Assembly: GCA_003202005.1 (NCBI GenBank)
Contig: QJJF01000008.1
Coordinates: forward strand, 132,667-196,666
Length of the DNA: 64,000 nt
Origin: Williamsia faeni
GTDB taxonomy: Bacteria > Actinomycetota > Actinomycetes > Mycobacteriales > Mycobacteriaceae
Direction of reading: 5' to 3'
The translations under genes and the position numbers were made by a program. Below the pieces are notes generated by a model. The model was not told where the DNA came from and made no database searches. It saw only the letters and a list, made by a program, of their open reading frames with translations. This document shows positions 56,131 through 64,000 of the stretch, in pieces (within the stretch, counting starts at the first letter, position 1; each line of letters starts with the position of its first letter).

Positions 56131-56367
56131 CTGCGGACAGTAAGCCAAAGGATGAAGTAACACCAGTAGGCAAATATGCCCCTGACCGGGAATTTTGGAG
56201 TGGAGCTAAGGGGAATCGAACCCCTGACCTTCTCGATGCGAACGCGATCAACTGGGCGTTTGCGGGCATTGACCGGTGTTGAGAATTGGAATCGTCGCAG
56301 TTGGGAGCGTTTTCCGCGTTTACCAGAGATGGCATGTAATGGAGATTCTGCGGACAAACTGCGGACA
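56131..56367 (+). repeat. Three copies of CTGCGGACA around the tRNA fragment
   Basis: CTGCGGACA occurs at 56131, 56348 and 56359, one to the left and two to the right of the tRNA fragment. Short direct repeats flanking a tRNA-derived core are the arm-type binding sites of tyrosine integrases. Chance occurrence cannot be excluded for a 9-mer, though three in 240 bp is unlikely. Confidence 0.45.
56201..56243 (-). other. 3' fragment of a tRNA-Ala(CGC) gene (attachment-site scar)
   Basis: On the minus strand the sequence runs from the anticodon loop TTCGCAT through CGAGA, the variable region, the T arm (AGGGGTTCGATTCCCCT) and the acceptor end TTAGCTCCA. The 5' half of a tRNA is missing: the DNA upstream neither pairs with the anticodon stem nor supplies a complementary acceptor strand. 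The DNA also gives the spurious peptide GIEPLTFSMRTR, common at such scars. It is therefore an att core, not a functional tRNA. Confidence 0.82.
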
Positions 56368-56500
56368 AATCAACAGCACCAAACACCGTCCACACCACAC
56401 CGCAAACACGATGAAGATTCGTTTGACCTCGCCGCCTACGTGACCCGCTCCACTCAAGCACGCGGAGTGCCACTGCGCTAAAGAGACACGAAGGCGATAG

Positions 56501-56788
56501 CTATGTTCGCGAAGATCGTCCCGCCCCGCGAGTTCTGACTCTTAACCAGCTAGTCCGTCGTCGCCGAAGCGCTCTACCAAACCTGTACGCGCCGAACCCT
56601 GAGCACGAACTCATAATTAGCAAAATCACGCACGCCCCAATACGCGTACCAACGCGATCGGTTGGATCAACGAGTGCGGCGATCGCCGATAGGGCGAACA
56701 GTAGACACGCGAGGCCCAAGACAACAGCCATGACTGCGATTATCAGATAGACCAAGATGTTCGTTCGAACATACCCGCGTGCCGCCAC
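56501..56788 (-). CDS. Hypothetical small membrane protein
   Basis: A 95-residue frame with two hydrophobic helices (ILVYLIIAVMAVVLGLACLL and GACVILLIMSSCSGFGAYRF) and a very basic C-terminus (RRRRTSWLRVRTRGAGRSSR), so the tail would face the cytoplasm. The proposed start GTG 56788 has no clear ribosome-binding site; a TTG within the first helix is possible. Composition is less GC-rich than the core genome. Confidence 0.45.
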   Translation of the reverse strand: MAARGYVRTNILVYLIIAVMAVVLGLACLLFALSAIAALVDPTDRVGTRIGACVILLIMSSCSGFGAYRFGRALRRRRTSWLRVRTRGAGRSSRT

Positions 56789-56998
56789 GGCCGGATGAAT
56801 TGGTTGACCAGATCTGTGGTAGTGGTGCGAACAAAAGAAAGGTTCTGCACGAGAGTGGCCCGCCGCGTAGTACGAAAGTATGAATCATCGTGAGCCGTCA
56901 AGCAATAACGCCCTTCGTACCGCGCACGATCGTTAAACTGCGTGCTAAATCTACCGGTGTCGCGTCCGTCGTGGCCGCGCGGAGGAGGTGCGCTACAC

Positions 56999-59900
56999 AT
57001 GGCCGATCCGGATACCTGGCTCCACGCAAAGAAGTTTGTGGCTGCCGGGGCGGTGACGGTGGGACTCGGTGCGGCCCTCGCGGCCGGTTCTGGCGTGGCG
57101 GGCGCCGACGACCCACTGAATGCCGACTCCTCGGCGGCGACGGCGCAATTGGAACCGGACGGGTCCGAGGCCGCCAGCGACAACGACGCGGAGAGCGCGT
57201 TGCCGACGGACACGGACAACGCCCAGACCACCACAACCGGCGAGCCGGCGACCTCCACCGAGCAATCCACCACACCGGCAACGCCCACCGAACAGATCAC
57301 CACTGACGTCCCCGACGACGCCGTGCCATCCACCACTGTCGCACCACCACAGGCCACGTCACCTGACAACACGGAAGGATCGGGGGTTACCACCACAGAG
57401 GCGCCGACGGCGCCACCCAACTCCCGCAGCGCCGACAACGACGACGAAGAGACCGAATCCGAGAGTCAAACGTTCACGACCGAACAGTCGTCCGAGGCAT
57501 CGAACATTGACACCGACGCCATTCCGATGACGGCTAAGACCTCAAGTGCGACTGCGACTTCGGTACATACGGCGCCAAAGAGCGCCGGAACATCTCTGCT
57601 CGTAGGGTTCCTGGCCGTATTCGGCTTGTCGCCTCAGGCCGCTGGTACGTCAACCACAATCGCCACCACCAACCCGATTCAGGACCTGGCCTTTGCCTTC
57701 TTCCGGCGCATCCAGACAAACCTGGACAATGGCACCCCCACCGTCACTGCCGGCGAGCCGACCCAGGATTCCGACGGTCTCATCGGGGGGACTCTGCAGA
57801 TCTCCGATCCCGACGACGATCCACTAACCGTCGAGGTGATCGGTGCACCCACAAACGGATCGGTCTCGGTCAACCCCGATGGCATCTATGTCTTCACCCC
57901 GAACGCCGACCTAGCCTCCCAGGGCGGCATCGACAGCTTTGTGGTCCGAGTCACGGAAACTAACGCGGACAGCCACGCTCACGGATTCAGCGGACTGGCT
58001 AATCGGATAATCAACACGCTGACCTCTGGCCGCGCCGGCCTCAACGACGGCAGCAGCGCAACAGTAACCGTGCCGGTCACCGTGGTCCCCACCAACCACG
58101 CACCTACCATCGGGACACCCCCATACACTCAAACGACAGATACGGCAACGGGTGTGGTGACGGGACAGATCGTCGCATCCGACGACGACGGCGATACCCT
58201 CACCTACAGGTTGGGCAACCCCGTCGACTCGACGATCGCGGTAATCACCATCGATCCGGTCACGGGTGCGTACGTCGTGAGCCCCACGCTGCGATCGCGC
58301 TACCTCGCGTTCGCCTCTGGTTCCACCGATACTGCGGTGGCATTCACGGTGAGCGTCACCGATGGCAGCTCAACCAAATACGTGGACGTCAATGCACCCA
58401 TCACGCCCCGCGATCCCGCACTCGATGGTGCACTAGGCGTCGAAGAACTGCGCGCCCTGATCGCGAGCGGCGAAGTGTTTGTCAGCGAGAACAGCGACGG
58501 GACCGTGCGCGTGCTGGACGGTCGTTTTATGGACACCGCGGTGCACAGCGAAGCCGATGCCGCCATCGTGTTCAACCGAGTCGCGGACCTGCTGGGTGCG
58601 CCGTCGGGCTTCATCACCACCGGAAATGTTTCTTCGCAGTCGATTTCGATCCCACTCAGCGGCGGCGCCTTGAACGAGACGTACTATCGCGGTACCCCTA
58701 CCGTCAACGGCGTCCCGGTGATCGGTTCTGACGTTGTGCTCGTCACAGACACCGCGACAGGCGAAGTCAAGGGATTGTTCAGTACCTACGACACGGCGAC
58801 GCGTGGAATATCCACCACACCGACCCTGTCGGCCGACGACGCCGAGGCAATCGCCGCCAGAGTTATGACCGCGGGCTACGTCGACCCCGCCAATTCGGCC
58901 ACTACCGCCGCGTTTACCGCCGGACTCATCACCGAGTCGACGCTCGTTGTCGATGCCACCGACAAGGATGCGGGACCGGTACCCGCGTGGCTCGTGACGG
59001 TGACCGGACCTGAAGTCTACAGCTCTGCCGAAGATACCGAGATCGGTCGAGACCCGGAGAAGCTCGTGGTGAGCTATCTGATCACCGCAGCCGGGCCCAA
59101 CACCGGCACCATCGTCGGACAGAGCGACAGCATCGATGCGGCAGACGTTGCGTACGTGCAGGAATCGGATCTCAACGGCGTCACGCACAATCTCTTCCTC
59201 CTAGAAGCTGATGGGAGCAGCCTCTATGGTTACTGGTACGCGGATCCGGCCCGCAGCATTTATGTGCACACCGCCGACCAACAGGCTGTCTTTGGAATTC
59301 CGACCGGCGGCACCGAACTGACTAATATGCATCTAATCGGCGGGTCATCGAATGCCGACGCCAATCCGAATGCGGTGTCGGCGTTGACGAATGTGGCTAC
59401 CGCTTACGACTTTTACCGCACCGTCCTTGGTTATGTTCCTCGCGAGGGTGGGAAGGTCGGTGGGGTGGATACCACCAAGTACATTGACGTGTACCTGGTA
59501 GATGACTACCCGTTGGGTACGAATGCGAAATACGAAGCGGGCCATCCCCGCATCGTGCTCACTGGTGGTGACGAGATCGCGCTCGACGCCGTCGGGCATG
59601 AGTACACCCACACCGTCATGAAGGTGATCAGGAAGGACAAGGACCCGACACGAAGCCAATCCACGGAGAAAAATTCGCTGGACGAGGCCTACGCCGACAT
59701 CATGGGGGTCCTCATCGACGCAGACGCAAATGGTCAAACGAAGGTCACTGATTTCCTATTAGGCGAAGACGAAACCTCGTGCACCTGGCGCACCACGGAA
59801 TATGGTTGCGCGTTCCGAAATCTCGCTGATCCCAAGTCCCTCAACGGGACACGTTCGGTGTACGACTTCCGCACCAACTACGACGAGCGTGACACGAGCA

Positions 59901-61003
59901 ACACCACAAGCGCGAAATACAACAACAGCACCATCTTCAGCCATGCGGCTGCGGCGGCGATGGAGGATCCGCGGACCGCTGACGTGACAGTGGACGAGTG
60001 GGCTCAGGTGTATTACGCATCGATGCCCAAGCTGTCGTCGACATCGACGTTTCGCGACGCTCAAGCAGCAGTGGTCAGCAGCGCCAAGTCGCAAGGGTTC
60101 ACCCCGACCGAGATCGAAGCCCTCCAGGATGCCTTCGATTGTGCCGGGATCTCGGCTAATTCGTGCTCACCCGGGCCATCCGAGCCGGTCTTAACGACCC
60201 ATTACACCGTGCTCGATCGTCCCGGCGCACCGGTGACCGTTGTGAATGACGACGGCACCGAGACCAACTACTATCCCGACGCCGACGGTATCGTTCGTAT
60301 CCCATCCACCGTACACACGGCGCTGGCGCGGCCCTACCGGGATCACGAGGGTCAGTATCGGTACGCATTTGACTTCATCGAGCCAGACGGAACGGTCCAT
60401 TCGCAGGACCCCATGCCGGATTGGGAACCGGCGCTGGCAGGACCACAGCAATACATTACCGATGATTGCAGTGCCGACTGCGAAGCCGGAGGGCCGGTCA
60501 TCGTCACCTGGCAAGTACTGCAAGGGAACTCATCGTACACGGAGACCTTCTATCCCGGACCCGACGGAATCGTACATGTTCCGGTCGTGGTCGCCAACGT
60601 GCCTACGGAGATCCTCTTCGTTCCCAATGGGACCCGCTACGACCCGCAGTACCCGCCCTACGACCCTAATGGAATCTTCGGACCGCAAATGATCGATGGT
60701 CACCCTGTTAACCCTGGTCCTCCGCCGGTCGCCTATTTCTACCCGGACGGACGACTGGTGACGTACCGGCCGGACGCTAATGGAGTCGTTCACCTTCCCG
60801 ACATCGACCACCCCGGGATCGAAATCACTCTCACGCCCTCGACCACGACCCCGAACACCTATGACATCTCACGGGGCCCCGATTTCGTCCCCGAAAATGG
60901 GACAACCTACGGAACGTCTGTGTCCTACGAGGAAATTCGCTGGGGAAACCTGGATCAGGAACACCTCTACCAGCACTACCAAGAGCACCACCAAGGCCTC
61001 TAG
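56999..61003 (+). CDS. Large secreted modular protein with M4-type (thermolysin-like) domain
   Basis: A 1334-residue protein. ATG 56999 has GGAGGAGG about 10 nt upstream. An N-terminal membrane/signal segment (FVAAGAVTVGLGAALAAGSG) is followed by a low-complexity Thr/Glu/Pro region to about residue 180, two Ig-like VCBS-type domains (GGTLQISDPDDDPLTVEVIG), an FTP-like propeptide region (about 490-700) and the peptidase domain. The zinc motif is His867-Glu868-Tyr-Thr-His871, with DEAYAD (Glu896) as third ligand. The usual catalytic His of M4 enzymes appears replaced by Tyr in AKYNNSTIFSHAA. The C-terminal 280 residues hold three repeats of the type YPDADGIVRIP. No sortase signal is seen. Probably cell-surface or secreted. 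Confidence 0.82.
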   Translation: MADPDTWLHAKKFVAAGAVTVGLGAALAAGSGVAGADDPLNADSSAATAQLEPDGSEAASDNDAESALPTDTDNAQTTTTGEPATSTEQSTTPATPTEQITTDVPDDAVPSTTVAPPQATSPDNTEGSGVTTTEAPTAPPNSRSADNDDEETESESQTFTTEQSSEASNIDTDAIPMTAKTSSATATSVHTAPKSAGTSLLVGFLAVFGLSPQAAGTSTTIATTNPIQDLAFAFFRRIQTNLDNGTPTVTAGEPTQDSDGLIGGTLQISDPDDDPLTVEVIGAPTNGSVSVNPDGIYVFTPNADLASQGGIDSFVVRVTETNADSHAHGFSGLANRIINTLTSGRAGLNDGSSATVTVPVTVVPTNHAPTIGTPPYTQTTDTATGVVTGQIVASDDDGDTLTYRLGNPVDSTIAVITIDPVTGAYVVSPTLRSRYLAFASGSTDTAVAFTVSVTDGSSTKYVDVNAPITPRDPALDGALGVEELRALIASGEVFVSENSDGTVRVLDGRFMDTAVHSEADAAIVFNRVADLLGAPSGFITTGNVSSQSISIPLSGGALNETYYRGTPTVNGVPVIGSDVVLVTDTATGEVKGLFSTYDTATRGISTTPTLSADDAEAIAARVMTAGYVDPANSATTAAFTAGLITESTLVVDATDKDAGPVPAWLVTVTGPEVYSSAEDTEIGRDPEKLVVSYLITAAGPNTGTIVGQSDSIDAADVAYVQESDLNGVTHNLFLLEADGSSLYGYWYADPARSIYVHTADQQAVFGIPTGGTELTNMHLIGGSSNADANPNAVSALTNVATAYDFYRTVLGYVPREGGKVGGVDTTKYIDVYLVDDYPLGTNAKYEAGHPRIVLTGGDEIALDAVGHEYTHTVMKVIRKDKDPTRSQSTEKNSLDEAYADIMGVLIDADANGQTKVTDFLLGEDETSCTWRTTEYGCAFRNLADPKSLNGTRSVYDFRTNYDERDTSNTTSAKYNNSTIFSHAAAAAMEDPRTADVTVDEWAQVYYASMPKLSSTSTFRDAQAAVVSSAKSQGFTPTEIEALQDAFDCAGISANSCSPGPSEPVLTTHYTVLDRPGAPVTVVNDDGTETNYYPDADGIVRIPSTVHTALARPYRDHEGQYRYAFDFIEPDGTVHSQDPMPDWEPALAGPQQYITDDCSADCEAGGPVIVTWQVLQGNSSYTETFYPGPDGIVHVPVVVANVPTEILFVPNGTRYDPQYPPYDPNGIFGPQMIDGHPVNPGPPPVAYFYPDGRLVTYRPDANGVVHLPDIDHPGIEITLTPSTTTPNTYDISRGPDFVPENGTTYGTSVSYEEIRWGNLDQEHLYQHYQEHHQGL

Positions 61004-61216
61004 CACCGACTCGCCAATGATGGTCGCCACCGCGGGACCACGTAGAGTAGCGGACTCTCGATTGACCACCCTGTCAGTTCGGAAACCTGAAAACCTGCTT
61101 CCCGCAAGGCAAGCGGCCATCTCACGAAGGTCCATCGCCACTCTTTCGGCCTGGGAGTCGAACGATGCTCGCACGGGCGGGGTCTATCCAACTCGTCCAG
61201 TTTGCTGAAACGGACG

Positions 61217-62422
61217 TCATAGCGACAGGGTTCGCAGGCCCTTGGCCGCTATGGCGATGTCGTCAGCGAGAACCTTGATCTCTCGCTCGACCTGTTCGGG
61301 AGGCCCACTCAGGTCCAGTGACCTTAGAACGAGTTTTGTGCCGACATTCCGCACAGTGACGCTGCTATTGCCGATTTCGGAGTCTTGGTGACGGCAGTAG
61401 ATGAGGACTCCTTCAGGTAGATCCAACGCAGTCGTGTAAGCAAGCAGTTGATAGTAGTCCCCGCTCCGTCCGCGAGCGTCCTTGGTGAGCTTGTACTTGA
61501 TGTCACCGACGTAGCAATAAGGGCCACCTGGCTTGCGAAAGAGCAGATCTGGCAGCATCGTCACCTGTCGCCCCGTGCCTAGATGGACAGCCGGTTCATC
61601 GACGACGTCGAGGCGGCCTCTCAGTTCCCGTCGCAATCGTTCAGTGACGAACCGCTGGAATAGATCGTTCATGTCGACCATGAACGACGATGCGGATGTA
61701 GTTCCCGAGGTGTCGGTGAGTGTGAGGTTCGCGAGGACGAGACGCGCGAGTCCCAGCGCGGGTGCATAGTGCTGGTTCAGCCGAGTTAGCCTGATGTGAT
61801 CGACGTTCTCGGGCCGCACTGTCTTGTCCGTGACCCCCTCAAGGGCGACGAGTTGTCGCATGAGTCGCTGCCGATCGGCTGGATCAACCCGGGGGACGCG
61901 GAGCGCCCGCTGGGTGGCGGCCCGCAGGACCCTGTTCTCCGAGATGTCCTCGGTGAAGTCGTCGTATGTGCACGCTAGCGGTGTGAGAACGCCTGCGCGC
62001 TTGAACTGCCCCGTCACATCAAGGCGGCCGCGTAGGGCGACCAGTGTTTCCTCCACGGTCTTGTATGACCGCAGGACTCCGCGAGCAAGTGTTGTTTCCA
62101 GGGTTCGCGCGAAGAATGCGATCACTGACGGAAGTAGGTCCGAAGAAGCGTCGTACTCGTATGCCTCCCGCCGCCAGGCGCTGTGCGGTAGTCCCGGCTC
62201 TAGAAGGAGAAACAGGTTCTCGGGGTTGATCTTTGGTCGGATCAGGAGTTTGACATTGTCGACGACCAGTGTCCCGACGTATGACGTCGCCGTGACGCGC
62301 CACCGAGCAGCTGGTGCGGGAGCGACATTGACGAAACCGGTCAGCTGGAGTGACTCTGCTTGCGCGCGTGTCAGATCGAGGTCTCGAGACTCGTACTCCC
62401 TGAGAACCACCCCCGCGTCCAT
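61217..62422 (-). CDS. mcrC: McrC-type subunit of a 5-methylcytosine restriction system
   Basis: A 401-residue McrC protein. N-terminal McrBC_2-like region (LQLTGFVNVAPAPAARWRVT, GTLVVDNVKLLIRPKI) and a C-terminal PD-(D/E)xK nuclease: QVTMLPDLLFRKPGGPYCYV followed by GDIKYKL, giving Asp, Asp and Lys. With the McrB-like AAA+ protein it would cut methylated DNA, such as that of phages. The ATG touches the mcrB stop (overlap of one base), so the two form an operon. Confidence 0.9.
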   Translation of the reverse strand: MDAGVVLREYESRDLDLTRAQAESLQLTGFVNVAPAPAARWRVTATSYVGTLVVDNVKLLIRPKINPENLFLLLEPGLPHSAWRREAYEYDASSDLLPSVIAFFARTLETTLARGVLRSYKTVEETLVALRGRLDVTGQFKRAGVLTPLACTYDDFTEDISENRVLRAATQRALRVPRVDPADRQRLMRQLVALEGVTDKTVRPENVDHIRLTRLNQHYAPALGLARLVLANLTLTDTSGTTSASSFMVDMNDLFQRFVTERLRRELRGRLDVVDEPAVHLGTGRQVTMLPDLLFRKPGGPYCYVGDIKYKLTKDARGRSGDYYQLLAYTTALDLPEGVLIYCRHQDSEIGNSSVTVRNVGTKLVLRSLDLSGPPEQVEREIKVLADDIAIAAKGLRTLSL

Positions 62423-63981
62423 CAGTTCCCCGGCTCGTCGCCGCCTGAATTCTCACTGACCGACTCGCCTGCCAAGTAGTTGAAACGCTCCCACACTTGA
62501 TCGAATCGAAAATAGTCGATCCGCTGCGCGTCGCCGAAAAACTGGTCTTCGATAAAAGGCTCGATGTCGTACGCCCAGATACGTTGCAGCACAGCACGGT
62601 CTATTCCATGCTTCATGAAGTGACTCGCACCGAGTTGTAGGTGGGGTCCACCGAGTTCACGTGCGAGCTCATCATTGACCTGGGCGACCACCTCACCCAC
62701 CCAAGCCGGTTCGCCTTCGCGCTCAAGCCAGCGGGCGAGGAGTCCGGCTATCGGGCCGTGATTGGGGAAGAACGGGACGAAGTGAAATCGTCGTCGCAGT
62801 GCTGCGTCGACCAGGGCGATGGACCTGTCGGCTGTGTTCATCGTTCCGATGAACCAGATGTCCTTGGACAACTCGAACGGGTCATCGGGGCGATACAGGG
62901 TGCGCACAGGCGTGTCGCGGTACTCGAAGAGAAATAGCAACTCGCCGAGAACTTTTGGCAGATTCGCTCGGTTGATTTCGTCGATGATCATGAGGTGCCG
63001 GCGCCCCGGCGCGTCTGTGGCGCGGGCTGCCAACTCGGCGAGCGGACCACGTTGCAGCCGGTATGACATCAGACCGTCGGCGTTGGTCTCGGGCCGATAG
63101 CCCTCGAAGAAGTCCTCGTATGAAGTGGACGGATGGAACTGTACGACGGGCCGTCGTGCAGCGTCGGGTACCAGTGCTTCGGCCAGCTTGCGGGCGAAGT
63201 AGGTCTTTCCGGTTCCAGGCGGGCCGTAAAACACGACCTGCCTCTTGTCCTTGAGCAGTGCCACGACGTCGTCGAGGAAGGCGCGGTCGACGAGTAACTC
63301 CTCGGCCAGATCATCGAGCGGATCGACCGGTGGCTCGGGGGGTTCGTCGTCGCGCTCGACGAACCAGTAGAGGAATTCGCCCATACCGAGGGGGTCGCCG
63401 GGGAAGAAGCGGTCGAGCCTGGCGCGCAGAGCATTGTTTGAGGCGACTTGGAGTTCGCCGCGTCCAGTGACGTCAGGTACCGCGATGCCCAGCAGCTTGA
63501 GCATCCGAAGCTTTCCCTTGGGACCGGTGTAGGGATAGGCGGTGATGAACTGCTCGGGATGAGTGATCGCGAGCATCTTCATCATCACCGACTCGCCGAA
63601 TCCCTTGACGTGAAGCGCTGGGTCCTCCAGCGCTCGGTTGATACGTGTCGCCGGCGGATCGTCGCCCCAGCAGAGGTAGGTGAACGTGTTGATGATGCGC
63701 TGGTACTCGGCTTCGTCCGCGTCGCGGATGCTCGTATTGAGGACCGACATCGGCCCGGTACCGCCGTAGCGTTGGGTGTTCCAGATCAGGCGGAGGTCGG
63801 CGCGGTCGACGATCGACAGTTCCTCGGGGTCGAGCATTTTGGCAAAATCCCGCCGGCTGGCCTGGTCCTGCTCATGGCGCGGCGTCGGGTACTCCGTGGT
63901 GGTTTTGAACTCCTTGACCATTGTGGCCAAGCCGTCGTCTTCCGCTGTCGCGGTGATGGTGTCGCCGTTGAGTTCGGCCAT
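62422..63981 (-). CDS. mcrB: McrB-type AAA+ GTPase/ATPase subunit
   Basis: A 519-residue AAA+ protein. An N-terminal domain (1-230, target recognition in McrB proteins, type not recognised here) precedes Walker A GPPGTGKT (253-260), Walker B LMIIDEINRANLPKVLGE and the McrB signature IGTMNTADRSIALVDAALRR with the arginine region. The start ATG is preceded by ACTG with the sequence GGACTGATGG, so an upstream gene may end there by TGATG overlap, outside the window. McrB proteins prefer GTP; the signature MNTxDRS is present. Confidence 0.9.
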   Translation of the reverse strand: MAELNGDTITATAEDDGLATMVKEFKTTTEYPTPRHEQDQASRRDFAKMLDPEELSIVDRADLRLIWNTQRYGGTGPMSVLNTSIRDADEAEYQRIINTFTYLCWGDDPPATRINRALEDPALHVKGFGESVMMKMLAITHPEQFITAYPYTGPKGKLRMLKLLGIAVPDVTGRGELQVASNNALRARLDRFFPGDPLGMGEFLYWFVERDDEPPEPPVDPLDDLAEELLVDRAFLDDVVALLKDKRQVVFYGPPGTGKTYFARKLAEALVPDAARRPVVQFHPSTSYEDFFEGYRPETNADGLMSYRLQRGPLAELAARATDAPGRRHLMIIDEINRANLPKVLGELLFLFEYRDTPVRTLYRPDDPFELSKDIWFIGTMNTADRSIALVDAALRRRFHFVPFFPNHGPIAGLLARWLEREGEPAWVGEVVAQVNDELARELGGPHLQLGASHFMKHGIDRAVLQRIWAYDIEPFIEDQFFGDAQRIDYFRFDQVWERFNYLAGESVSENSGGDEPGN

Positions 63982-64000
63982 CAGTCCCGCGACGTCGCGG

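Noticed and set aside
56201-56276. A complete tRNA gene
   Set aside because: Only the anticodon loop to the 3' end fits. The upstream 33 nt do not form a D arm or pair with the acceptor strand.
56176-56481. A 101-codon plus-strand frame containing GIEPLTFSMRTR
   Set aside because: This peptide is the well-known spurious translation of the antisense of a tRNA 3' end. The frame has no ribosome-binding site or domain.

Overview
The window is high-GC actinobacterial DNA, most likely from a rapidly growing mycobacterium or a close relative in the Mycobacteriales. The reasons are a DevR/DevS (DosR/DosS) pair whose key residues sit where the M. tuberculosis ones do, a DUF222/HNH '13E12' gene, a DUF1876 protein, a mycofactocin-type SDR, and a very large set of genes whose nearest relatives are the sterol-catabolism genes of M. 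tuberculosis and Rhodococcus. Everything here is read from sequence; no database search was run.

Left part (1 to about 9.7 kb): the 5' end of a zinc alcohol dehydrogenase, a cation/proton antiporter, then a dormancy/redox-stress island. It holds a DUF1876 protein, a frameshifted universal stress protein (USP), devR, the decayed 3' end of an Rv1733c-like membrane protein, two further membrane proteins, devS and an intact two-domain USP. Several DosR-box-like 20-mers lie between these genes. At 9.7-10.7 kb the DNA is scrambled: a twice-frameshifted SnoaL-like gene and a second, 96% identical copy of the last 136 bp of the USP gene.

Central part (about 10.7 to 50.6 kb): one large steroid-catabolism cluster of roughly 35 genes. 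Side-chain activation and first beta-oxidation cycle: two acyl-CoA synthetases, FadE34-type dehydrogenase, ChsH3-type hydratase, Hsd4A-type dehydrogenase, FadA5-type thiolase. Removal of the last three side-chain carbons: ChsE1/ChsE2, ChsH1/ChsH2, Ltp2. Ring attack: ketosteroid isomerase, two KstD-type dehydrogenases, KshA/KshB, two HsaA-type hydroxylases with HsaB, HsaC and HsaD. To these are added several SDRs, two OYE-type flavin reductases and two NTF2/SnoaL proteins, one of which closely resembles the bile-acid 7alpha-dehydratase BaiE. A five-carbon side-chain pathway plus BaiE- and BaiCD/BaiH-like genes suggests that the substrate is a bile acid or a similar hydroxylated C24 steroid. Genes for HsaE/F/G and for degrading rings C/D are absent and must lie elsewhere.

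The cluster is tied together by a 15-bp palindrome, consensus TCCCGCTGAGCGGGA. It occurs about a dozen times, nearly always 40-90 bp upstream of a start codon, and I noticed no copy outside the cluster. An IclR regulator and a KstR-like TetR regulator are encoded inside the cluster, and each has a copy upstream. A second palindrome built on TAGAAT/ATTCTA lies before two operons.

Right part (50.8 kb to the end): an alpha/beta hydrolase that has lost its catalytic residues, orphan genes in more AT-rich DNA, DUF1918 and 13E12 genes, and a 43-nt 3' fragment of a tRNA-Ala(CGC) gene at 56.2 kb. Such a fragment is the usual scar at the far end of an integrative element. From its orientation the element should extend rightward from 56.2 kb beyond the window, so the modular M4-type metalloprotease and the McrBC restriction genes would be its cargo.
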